From the NCBI GenBank assembly GCA_037903475.1, contig JBAJFG010000043.1:248001-312000 (forward strand): a stretch of DNA of 64,000 nt, given 5' to 3'. This DNA is from Ancylostoma caninum (taxonomy: Eukaryota; Nematoda; Chromadorea; Rhabditida; Ancylostomatidae). The first letter of the stretch is position 1, and each line of letters starts with the position of its first letter. The notes under the pieces are model-generated. The model was not told the DNA's origin, searched no databases, and was given only the letters and a program-made list of their open reading frames with translations. Below are positions 11,220-21,700 of this stretch, one piece after another. The position numbers were made by a program, and so were the translations under genes.

Positions 11220-11519
11220 GCAGTGACGGACGCAGGGGGGAGGGAATGGATAGTCAAATTTTTTGAAATTGCTTTGCGATGCGAATGAAAATCTTGTATT
11301 AGTTTATTTTTATTACTATTTTTAGTTAATTTAATTAATTACAATTCTAAATTTTTAATTAATTATTTTTGATTAATTAACTTAATTCTTATTAGTTATT
11401 TACTTTTATAATTAATATTTTTATCAATATCCTTTTCCGGCTGAGTCCAAAAAAAACGGCTGGGACCTCACTTTTTTCCCACTCGCACCCCTTCCGCCCA
11501 TTTTCTGCGTCTGGAACTG
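11220..11519. mobile_element. MITE family C (GCAGTGACGGACGC ends)
   Basis: It opens with GCAGTGACGGACGCAGG, has an AT-rich centre and closes with TTTCTGCGTCTGGAACTGG. A copy in opposite orientation lies at 23396-23670, where CGCGTCCGCCACTGC is the matching end. Both contain a T/A-rich core with ATTAATTA runs and no genes. Confidence 0.65.
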
Positions 11520-12497
11520 GTATTTAGGTATCTAAGTTCAATACCCACACTAAGTTTTTTTTCTTAAAAATGAACGTTCGTAGAGCAGATTTGCGTTCTT
11601 TTCATTCCAGGGCTATAACTTACCGCAAAAAAGCGATTCATGCACTAAACTTGAAGTATCGAACCACAACGAAGTGGTCTAGCACACATTACGGAAACAA
11701 CTTCGAATTCCGATGGGGCACATTGAAAATCGGGATTGCTTAGTACTGCCCCGCGCACAGTGCCAATTTTCAAGGTCGTGATTTAAAGTTGGTTCTATAA
11801 AGTATGCTTGCCCACTCAAGTGCGGTTCCTCACTCATGGTTTAGTCTGGGAATCGCGATGTTACAATGAATTGCAACGCTGGACTGAATACTATATCTCA
11901 TGAGTAAGATGAACAGCAGAGGTTCAACAGTCTCAGAAAGTTTGTTAGGTATATCACGGTTATTTGCTATTTGGTATTTGTCATTGTTAACTCTATTTGC
12001 CTCATCAGCACATATCAAATAATACATTAACAATACTCGCTTCGATATGTCTTGTATTGGGCAAAAGTGTTACTGCGGGCCTTCGCATTATTCGTTGCGC
12101 TAGCTACACCATGTGTCCAGCTTGTAGAGGTGATCACTTTAAAAAGTATGAATATAACATGAACTCCAGTCTGGAGTCGCATGCATTGCCCAAGATTACC
12201 CAGGGTCAATGTGTTAGCACCACACGAGCTTACCCGTCGTTACGTCATTAACACAGATGCCAATAAGATCACCTTTAGTGATCTCAACGCTGCATCCGGG
12301 CCTTGAAGTTCTTCTCAGAATTCTTATCAGAACCGATTCCTTTTCAATCGCATGTGACTTAAGAACTTACCCGTATCACTTCGATGAACGACGAGCACAT
12401 ATGAGTTCCACAGTTGCAGAGTAACTTTTTCCTAGACGTACTCAGTCTACAACCTTCTTTGATCTAGAAATGGAATGCAAACTAATACACATAACCT
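11520..12497. other. Intergenic, no supported gene
   Basis: Open frames on both strands overlap each other and lack splice signals. I see no repeat or regulatory element that I can name. Confidence 0.3.
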
Positions 12498-12790
12498 TCA
12501 TTTCTGTAATGTATATAATCAACTGAGATTTCTTGCTCACCTCCTGTCCCGATTTCAATGTAAGTTTGACATTACAATTAGCGTCCATTTCCAGATGACA
12601 AAGTGTAGGAGTGATCTTTCCATTTTTGCCAATTCTGGGTAGGAGGTCTCCCTACATTGAAATTTTTGTTTAGACTCCAAAAATAATATGAACTTGTGCG
12701 CCTTTCAGTGACAGAAAAATTTGATTACACTTACAACGACGTTCCTCTCAGCAGAGTCGCAACAAAGTGTACTTAAGCAATTGTGGCAGA
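12498..12790 (-). CDS. Partial gene, Cys-rich probably secreted protein
   Basis: Two minus-strand exons with matching phases are clear: 12735-12790 (TTTTTGTCAG acceptor, GTAAGT donor) and 12541-12651 (CAATGTAG acceptor, GTGAGC donor). They encode CHNCLSTLCCDSAERNVV and then a segment with GKNGKITPTLCHLEMDANCN and a VKLTLKSG strand. Six cysteines in 55 residues suggest an extracellular domain of the kind common in nematode secreted proteins, but I cannot name it. A third exon (12498-12503) would add Lys and a stop, but needs a 37-bp intron, which is very short. The 5' end is missing; the TG repeat and inverted-repeat element just upstream may have disrupted it. Confidence 0.5.
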
Positions 12791-12872
12791 CTGACAAAAA
12801 GAGAAGAAGTACTGAAACAGACTGAGCTCTCCATAAATCATCTTACTTCTTCTTGATTAGCGGTTCATGGGT

Positions 12873-12935
12873 GTTGTGTGTATGTGTATGTGTATGTATG
12901 TGTGTGTCTGTCTGTCTGTGTGTGTCTGTGTGAAA
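12873..12935. repeat. TG-rich microsatellite
   Basis: The stretch is a run of TG, TATG and TCTG units without other content. Confidence 0.9.
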
Positions 12936-12963
12936 GGTCAAGAAACATGTTGCATGCAAAGTT

Positions 12964-13722
12964 TACATGGTCGACAACTTGTTGGCAAGAAAGTCTGAGA
13001 ACGAGTTGTCTGAAAGTCTGAGAACGAGTTGACAAGTTTTTGGGCGAACAAGTTTCAGATGCGATCAAGACTTGCTCTTATGTATCCCTGTGGATCCAGA
13101 GAAAAATCGAATCCGGAGCTCTGCTGCTACACAACCAAAGGCCGAGCTGCCAGAGGTTGTAAAACTTATTGCAGCCAATTGAATGTAGCCGTTCCCTTAG
13201 CACTCGATTTGGAGCAGTAGCGCTTGGTTCACTAGATTTAGAAAAGAACCCTGAACGGAGACCGACCGGCCTCTCTACCATTGCCGGTTTGGCTCCGATT
13301 CCCTGGCTTCCTATAGGGCACACTAACGAAGTGCCTGAGCAGTCGCTGACAGCGGTTTTCGTTCTAGTCAAAATGAGTGATATTGGTTGGTGGCTGCAAA
13401 AGTCTGAGGAGCGGATTCGATACAGTAAGGGAGAAGCCAAACAAGAATGTGGTGGGAAAACCGTGGTGAAGGGAGCACCAAGAAGGTGTAGCGTACTGAG
13501 AAATGGATTAGTAGATATTTTGAAGTGCGGCGCGCAAAGAGCCGAAAAACACCTCGATATCGATACACGGCGGCGTGAAGGTAGCTGCTGTACCCAGGAC
13601 TGAAATGTGATGCTTTAGTGGTGGGGACAGAACAAGTTTCTGATCGCATCTTGCTCGTCCAAAAACTCGTCAACAACTAGTTTTCATACTTTCTTGCCCG
13701 AAAGTTGTCCGTCGCATGAGAA
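12964..13722. mobile_element. DNA element with ~100-bp inverted ends
   Basis: The left end (GACAACTTGTTGGCAAGAAA, later TTTTTGGGCGAACAAGTTTC and GATGCGATC) is mirrored at 13633-13722 (GATCGCATCTTGCTCGTCC and TTTCTTGCCCGAAAGTTGTC). The interior has a 144-codon plus-strand frame (13169-13603), but it has no recognisable transposase motif, so I treat the element as non-autonomous. Confidence 0.65.
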
Positions 13723-13896
13723 CATAAGTTGACCGCTTGCAGAGAACATAAGTTGACCGCAAACATCCCCTTCCAAATTGTGCCACGGTAACTGTCACCC
13801 TGCTGTACTCAACGGATACTATGCAAATGAAAGAACTTGACTCTCTCGTCGACAAACTGGCTGAAGCGATGTAGGCAATTTATTGCAAGTTGTTTT

Positions 13897-15875
13897 TTTT
13901 TGAGATCTCGTCTTTTTTCAGCAGCTTGTCTGTTTGCTTTTACGTTTCCTCTAATGATCACTTCTTCTGGTCTCCACCGAAACAGACGCAACACAACTTA
14001 AATGATTGCGCGAGAAAAGAAGTGACGAAAAAATGGCAGAGACCCCAGGGCTCGCACAACTCAAACCAACCTATGTCGAGGCATTGAATAGGGAGCCTGT
14101 AAAAAAAAAACAATGCTTTCATGGTTTTGGTAAGCAGTTTCAGAAATCCGACGGTATTCAGCGCACCAAAATACCGTAGATTACTTCGAAATCTCGAGCA
14201 CGAAATCCTCTTTGGGTGCTGCCTCCAAGGGCAATTTGTGGCGACTTATTTGGCGGATGGTTGCGCCTTAGACCCTTGGACTTTATCTTGTCCGAATATA
14301 CAGTATAGCGGTTTACTGGATGATATATTTATTAGTGACTGCACAATGGATGAGCAGTGCGAGTAGAATAGTGAGTAATGTGTGCCTTGTATTAGGACTA
14401 TGAAGAATAGAATGAGGGTTGTGCGTGCGTGATGCGTGCGTTTGACGCGCGTTCGTCTATATGATGGATTAGTCGCATCGCCTACGCAGCTCAGACGCAC
14501 GCGTTTATGGTCTTTCGGCGGTCGTGCGTTCTTTTTACTGAGGATGTAAATGATGTCGGAGGGTAGATGGTAGATGATGATGACGTCGGGGGTAGCCGCG
14601 AGGGCACGTTGGAGGACGTCTGCTGGGGGACGTATACGGACGTCTGCCAGGGGACGTGGGACGGCGCCTGCTGGGGGCCCGTGGGGGGACGTCTTCCATA
14701 TTTGGGGAGGGGGAAGTGCCCCGCGGTTTGGGGTCAGGCACAACTGGGGTCCCAAGGCTTGTCGAAAATTTGTCCTTGGGTGGCGTGATGTCAGACAACT
14801 ATTTCCGAGTTAAATGGTTGTTTCCAAGTCGTTTTTGGGTAAAGCTGGTCCGACAACTTGTTTTTGGGGCTCCGATCCCTTCCCTCTACCCTCATTCCTT
14901 CCTTCTCTGAATTCCACACTCAGACATTCGTGGTGGCCAAGTGCAGGTAGAAAACGGGTCCACCTCCAGTTTTACCGGGCTCAGACATTCGTGGGGGTCG
15001 ACTGCAGTTAGAAAAGGGTCCACCCCCAGTTGTGCCTGACTCCAAACCGCGGGGCACTCCCCCCTCCCCAAATATGGAAGACGTCCCCCCACGGGCCCCC
15101 AGCAGGCGCCGTCCCACGTCCCCTGGCAGACGTCCGTACACGTCCCCCAGCAGACGTCCTCCAACGTGCCCTCGCGGCTACCCCCGACGTCATCACCATC
15201 TACCATCTACCCTCCGACATCATCTACATTCTCAGTAAAAAGAAAGCACGACCGCCGAAAGACCATAAACGCGTGCGTCTGAGCTGCGTAGGCGATGCGA
15301 CTAATCCATCATATAGACGAACGCGCGTCAAACGCACACATCACGCACGCACAACCCTCATTCTATTCTTCATAGTCCTAATACAAGGCACACATTACTC
15401 ACTATTCTACTCGCACTGCTCATCCATTGTGCAGTCACTAATAAATATATCATCCAGTAAACCGCTATACTGTATATTCGGACAAGATAAAGTCCAAGGG
15501 TCTAAGGCGCAACCATCCGCCAAATAAGTCGCCACAAATTGCCCTTGGAGGCAGCACCCAAAGAGGATTTCGTGCTCGAGATTTCGAAGTAATCTACGGT
15601 ATTTTGGTGCGCTGAATACCGTCGGATTTCTGAAACTGCTTACCAAAACCATGAAAGCATTGTTTTTTTTTTACAGGCTCCCTATTCAATGCCTCGACAT
15701 AGGTTGGTTTGAGTTGTGCGAGCCCTGGGGTCTCTGCCATTTTTTCGTCACTTCTTTTCTCGCGCAATCATTTAAGTTGTGTTGCGTCTGTTTCGGTGGA
15801 GACCAGAAGAAGTGATCATTAGAGGAAACGTAAAAGCAAACAGCCAAGCTGCTGAAAAAAGACGAGATCTCAAAA
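13897..15875. mobile_element. Large inverted-repeat element: two 854-bp arms, 271-bp spacer
   Basis: The arm at 13897-14750 is the near-identical reverse complement of 15022-15875. Both encode the same 160-odd-residue mirrored open frames, which is a consequence of the repeat and not evidence of a gene. The inner arm ends are GC-rich and carry a series of GGGGACGT-type words. The outer arm ends resemble the single block at 6680-7090. The spacer (14751-15021) contains two copies of a ~60-bp unit starting CTCAGACATTCGTGG. No transposase is visible. Confidence 0.9.
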
Positions 15876-16472
15876 TGATCCAAAAATACGAAATAATTAA
15901 GCGTCCTCTTCCCCATCATGAACTGATACATTGTCTAGTTGCCCTGTAATGAGGATTCACGAGCACTCACCACCGCTCCAAGGATGTTAGGATGAAAATT
16001 AAGGTGAGGGAAGATGAAGTTTTTGAGTAATTACACATACACGTGTTATCACGGTCCCGGCGGACAGCAGCACGTCTGGAGGATTCCGATAGATAGCAGC
16101 ACATCGGGTTGTATGAACAGCACTTCGGGGGCATGAGTAGCACGTTCTGTTAAGCAAAAACGTCGATACCCTTCCCCCCTTCCCCAATTCAAAAAGAGAG
16201 TGGAGTGATGGGGGTTTGATCTGCTGTTCGATGGCGCAATTGTCTGAGGGTAGTTTTAGAAAGATTGCAGTTGCGTGAAACGAACGCCGGCTCAAGAATT
16301 ACAGAAGAACAAGTCTCAAATGACGATACTCACGAAGTTCCAGTCGGAGCGACATGGCAAAATGATGCAACAGGAGTCGGTTTAAGTGCTTTTATATCAA
16401 CCAATTTTATCTATCTGATGAAGGATTATCACAGAAGACCACTATCATGTAAATTCTCATGTTGAACGATAC

Positions 16473-17196
16473 GGCCCGCTAGTAACAGTGGTCCGGCGTC
16501 CTCGATCAGCTGTTCGAGGACACCGTTCGTCAGGTACTTGTCAGGTAAGCGCTTCTCGTCGGTTTTCTCCATTAGCTGGAGTACTTCGGACTGTTGAGGC
16601 CTGTGGATGACCGATATTGATCGGACGGTCCCGCTTGCCCTGTTCTTAGCACATATAATTTTTCAATGTATTATTCACTTGTTTTTGGCCCCGTGAAAGC
16701 TGCTTGTTCCAGGTAGCCTCTTCTTTGCAGGAAAGAGGACCCTGGGAGTTGGTGGCTGATAACGGGGCCGTTTATTTCGCTTTTTGTTCGCATGATCATG
16801 CGCTTGTTTTTTATCAATAAAAGGCCCCGTTATCGGCCACCACGTCCCAGGGTCATCTTTTCTACAAGAGGAGGGTCACTGGAACAAGCAGCTTTCTACC
16901 GGGCGAAAAACAAATGAAAAATACATTGAAAACAAAGAAAAGTTGTACGTGTATACGTGCTAAAAACGAGGCATGCGGGGCCGTTGGGTCACTATCGGCC
17001 AGCCACCGGCCTCTACAATCCAAAGTACTCCAGCTAATAGAGAAAACCGACAAAAAGCACCTACGTGGACTAATACCTTACGAACGGCGCCCTCAAACAG
17101 CAGATCAATGATGCCGGAGCACTGTTACCAGCGGTCCGCACGCGCCGCAGGCTCGGCGCGCTCGAAATTTCCTACCTATTGCGCGGAAGAACTGTA
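16473..17196. mobile_element. Foldback element with ~300-bp arms
   Basis: The arms 16473-16775 and 16830-17130 are diverged reverse complements (GGTTTTCTCCATTAGCTGGA against CCAGCTAATAGAGAAAACC; AACGGGGCC against GGCCCCGTT). The right side extends to about 17196 with a GC-rich end. A half copy lies in mec-9 intron 7 at about 21440-21660. No protein is encoded. Confidence 0.8.
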
Positions 17197-18430
17197 GATG
17201 CAAGCACGTTTGTCGCTCGCATCCAGCATAAATTGCCCTATTCATGGACTTTACTGAACCAAATGCGTCAGCGGATCACTGTCGCTTACTTCAGTCACGT
17301 TTGCGTCTTCACTAGGATAAGAGAATAGAACAAGAAATAGAATAAGAAAATAGTAGCGCGAAAGAATGAGAAAATAGCGCAAAATAATCGAGCTAATAAG
17401 TATAATTTCATGATGAGTAAATCAGACAACTTCCAAACTCTGGTTAGAGGCTTTGTTTATAAGTATAGTTGGACTGGCTAGCCAAATAGTCGCAGCAAAA
17501 AAAAAAAACCATTTCGAAATGTTGGAAGACTTCCCGTTTGTTAACTATTCGAAGCGAAAGCGAGTAAGCCATTTTTCCCTTCAGATATTGTGCCCTTCAA
17601 GTGCTGACAACTTGATACACAAAGAGCAATGTTCGCTGGCTCACTTCTCAGCGTCAAATAATCTCCAGAACTCGGTAAAAAACTCGTTCTTGATGCATTC
17701 TGAGCTGACCATAATAGCGCGCAAGATAGTGATGGGAAACTATTTTCTGCATTCAATGCCTCTACGATACTCAGCTACTGTGTCATGCTTTCTTCAACAT
17801 TCTTCCTTACTTTCACATCTTCAGCCTCAAGAGTTTAGGGACATAATAGATGACGGCGTCCCATCTGGGTGGAGTGATTGCAGTGAGGTGGACGAGTTGT
17901 CCGAGGACTCGTCACATGCAAGCCGCTACGCGTGACCGAAATTCGGGTGGTAGTAGCGTGCCCTAGACCCAACCTATCAATAGTGCCACCCAAAGAATCG
18001 CGCTATATTTATGACCTACACCCAAATTCTACCCTCACATTTATAAATATATCTGTACGAGAGAACGAGACTTATCAGAAAAATCTAGCTACATTCCGGT
18101 GCTCAAAGTGTTGTATCATGCTAGAAAAAATGAGCAAATTTTTTGGGCTAATACTACACCACAACAGTAATTGAGGTAAATCCTCAAGCTAACAGACTGT
18201 GCAGTCCTTATCGAAAAGATTTCACGTGCAATCTCATAGCGTCGCGGTGGGACCTGCCTTACCCTCTCATTTGGAGCACGCCCTCGTTGCCACCATCGTT
18301 CAGGTCCCACCGCGTTTCTGCAGTCACGGACCAACAACATTCCATTCATCCCATATATTCAAACCACTCTGCACGGACTGATATTTCCCGTAGGGGAAAC
18401 TGCGGCGGATAGACGCTGTTGGGTTCAAGT
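17197..18430 (+). other. Region upstream of mec-9; possible acidic terminal exon at 17825-17935
   Basis: After a CACATCTTCAG acceptor, 36 codons are open to TGA (17933-17935) and encode an acidic tail with EFRDIIDDGVPSGWSDCSE and DELSEDSSHAS. I found no partner exon. A short inverted pair (GCGGTGGGACCTG / CAGGTCCCACCGC) lies at 18244-18313. Nothing else is evident. Confidence 0.3.
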
Positions 18431-18441
18431 ATTAATTATGC
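18431..18441. promoter_or_regulatory. POU-IV (Brn3/UNC-86) consensus site upstream of mec-9
   Basis: The sequence ATTAATTATGC is the exact reverse complement of GCATAATTAAT, the binding consensus of POU class IV proteins. It lies about 280 bp before the proposed start codon. In C. elegans, UNC-86 (POU-IV) acts with MEC-3 to drive touch-neuron genes. The match is seen; its use is inferred. Confidence 0.5.
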
Positions 18442-18719
18442 GCATCTCTGTTTCCTTACTGGAGCCAAATTTTTTGGAAACGGCCTCGCAATCCCCTGTT
18501 CATTTCTGGACTCGAAAGAAGGAACTAGTAACTTCGTACACCGTAACTGCTTCACAAAACCTCCCCAAAGACCGACAAACTTATCCAGCGTCTCCTGGAT
18601 GTGTATCGACATCTTCGGCCATTGCGGCACACGATCGGAATGAGCGCATGCATTTCTGAGCACAGCAGAGCAGCATCTCTCCTCTTGTCGCTCTTCCGAT
18701 TCACCGTCTGCTACTACAT

Positions 18720-18795
18720 ATGCGACTCATTGTTGTTGTGATTTCCCTTCTTTCAGCAAAGCATAGTTATTCTGGGGAGCCGGTTTTCGTGAGAA
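18720..18795 (+). CDS. mec-9: mec-9 exon 1: start and signal peptide
   Basis: ATG at 18720 begins [18 protein letters not shown], a typical short secretory signal with a hydrophobic core, then GEPVFVR. The exon ends in phase 1 at a GTGAGT donor, which fits exon 2 exactly. Confidence 0.75.
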
Positions 18796-21700
18796 GTGAG
18801 TGTTCTTATGTTTCTGACCATGCGACATTAACCCATTGTTAAAAGTTCCTCTATAACAGTCGGGGGCTATGATGGTTTCTGAAATAAGAAACTTCATGGG
18901 GTCATAGACTTAAAGCTTTCGTGTCAGGAAGAAATTTCATAGAAATTCAACCCATTTGGCCTCTCGGAAGGAAAATGCGATTCTAGCGCGCTTTTTAGTG
19001 AAAAGTTGGGTTTTTTCTTTGTTCGGAACTTGTTGTTATGAAATCTGAACTTCCCAGGAAAGGGGTAACGGATGCACAAATTCAATCTGAATCTCAAATA
19101 GAATCTTGCTTACATGCCTGTTTTGGCCACATTTCAGATCCAGAAGATCGATGCCAAGAGACGGTGGATCCTGGCCCATGCCAATACTATCAGGTGGGTG
19201 ATTCCTTAGGAAAAAAGGAATGGCAGAGCCTTTCTGGGCACTACTGGGAGGATGGGTAATTTCTTGCCCATGGGTAGCAACTGTGTATAGACAAAGTTAT
19301 GTATTGATAAAATTGGTGGGTTACATTACAGGTAAAGGGTAAACTTGGGTACATTGACTTGTTAACCATGGGTAATCCCAACGATGCCCTTTTTCTCTAT
19401 GGTTCCCTACGAAGTTTGGAGATATTTTCCCAAAACTTATTCATTTTCAAACCTTCACTGATATGCTTACGTGAATGCACATGATTGTGCGCAGTCTCTG
19501 AAGAAATTGCGCTCCAACGCTAACAAGTGGACCCTGGACAATAAATGGAAGCGTGATAGCCAATTCTCTAGAAAGACAGTGATAATATAATACTTTGGGT
19601 AGAGCTGCGATAAAATGTGGGAATTATTGAATAAAATTCCAAAAGACTTATTCTTCAAAATTTCATCATTGAGTTTCCAGAACTGCCTTCTTAGAATAGA
19701 ATTTTCCGTTAGATTTTTAGAACCAATTTTTGACTGCACTTGTACTATGTATCTCGCAGGCATGATTTCATAGTTTTGAGTAACGTTTATGAACAAGTTC
19801 TAGCTTCTTTTTTTAAAAAGCTCAATAAAGTAAATGAATAAATAAATAGTTAAGTAAGTACATATTAGTTTTTCATTTCTTCATATTTTTCCCCAAAGCT
19901 TGCCCCTCAGTGGTCGACCTAGGGGCTCTGCTTGCCCTTCATCTGGATGTGTCAAATGGGAGACGTTATGCATTTGGAAGTTGCCTCGAGAAGTAGAAGT
20001 GTTGGTGAAAAGAAGACCGGCAAAAACCACACGGCATCATTAATATTTAAGCACTGACATTGACTTGAATGTTGTTTGAATGGAGTATTTTATTTTTGCG
20101 TTATAAGACAGCGCTTTACATCATAATTAGCCCATAGAATTAAATGTGGAGAACCAATACAAAAAATATCGATTGTGAGTTTGAAACAATAAACACCAAT
20201 GTTTCTTGAGGATTTGGTGCTAATTACCCCATGTATTCATAGTATATAAGGAAATGTTCCAAGGAATAATAGAAAAGATAATGTCGAAATGGAAATGGAA
20301 AGATATCATCCACAGGAATGTCATAATCTAATTAACATGAGAAATTGACGTTTTGAAAGTGTAGCGCATCGGATTATCAACATCCTCATGCCATATACAT
20401 ATTTAGGTGAAATGGTTCTGGGACGAGTTGGACGAGTCCTGCAAGGAATTCCACTATGGTGGCTGCATGGGGAATAAGAATCGATTTAACACCAAACACG
20501 AATGCTTGAAGCAATGTCGCTACAAGCTCTTTAATCCTGTTGCAGTGCCAGGTGATTACAACTATCCCCTCTATAACTACTAACAAGCATGACATTTCCG
20601 TTCGGGACCCACTGTAGCTTATCCAATAAAAAAAAGCTCAATTGACAGATCTCTGCCTCCTCGAACCAGATCCAGGCTATTGCAACGACGAGACTAAAGG
20701 CCAGTGGTGGTTCTTCTTCAATTCAGATGCAGGGATCTGTGAAAAGGTTTGTAAATTCAAAACCGGGGAGCTCATACTATCCCTGAAATGCTGACCCTGT
20801 TTTAGTTTTTCTTCTACGGTTGTGGTGGTAACGACAACAAATTCTACAGTCTCCACATGTGTAACAAAGTCTGTGGCGAACGGCTGTCACCACAAATCGG
20901 TTGGTTTCTCTCAAAATTTCCAGAAATTTCCAGGATTTTCCAATTTTAAGCTTGTGAGCATTGCGATCTACGCACATCGTTCTGTAAATCCCACTCTAAA
21001 TTCAACTACACCTGCGAATGTCGACTCGGTTACGAAAAGAACAAATATGGAGAATGCATAGGTGCGATACTGATAGACTACCGTATCTACACCGTAAGCC
21101 TACCGTTCATATGTTGCAGATGTTGACGAATGCCGTGGATACACAGCGGCTTGTGACAAAAATGCTTGGTGCACCAATACTATCGGATCGTATAGCTGCG
21201 AATGCATGGCATCGTACAGAGGTGATGGCAAACACTGCACCTACGTAGGGTTAGGTGAGCGTTTCATCAAAATTGCCTGGAATTACGGATGTTATACATA
21301 AGAGGTGGAGTATGGTAGCTTGTGGTGTGCTGGATGTTTCTGTAAGCAGTGGCTGTCAGAGAACAATAACGTCGAGGTTTGGGGGATTCACACAATAATT
21401 CTGTAGAATAGGTGAAATTTTGATATTACTGAAGGTAAAGTCCTTACGCGCAATCAGCGGAAAATCTTCGAGCGCGCCCAGCATGCGGCGCGTGCGCGGC
21501 GCGGCCCTCTTGTGGCAGCGGTCCCCAGTCGTTCGTCAGCCCGGGAGAGTGTTTTTCTCTCATTTTATCTCCAACTGAAGTTTATCGGAAGCTGTGAGGC
21601 GTGTGGCTGGCCAATATTGACCGGACGACCCCGCATGCTATTACGAAATTAGCTGCATGCCTTCATAACTGTATATTTAATCAATCCATATATCGATTTT

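Noticed and set aside
13169..13603. 144-codon plus-strand ORF
   Set aside because: It lies inside a TIR element, has no transposase motif, and the opposite strand is also open.
14246..15527. Mirrored ORFs of 165 and 169 codons
   Set aside because: They arise from the arms of the inverted repeat; no domain, no splice support, and both GC-rich and low-complexity segments are included.
17453..17935. 160-codon ORF as a whole
   Set aside because: Only its last 36 codons follow an acceptor and look protein-like; the rest is probably chance.
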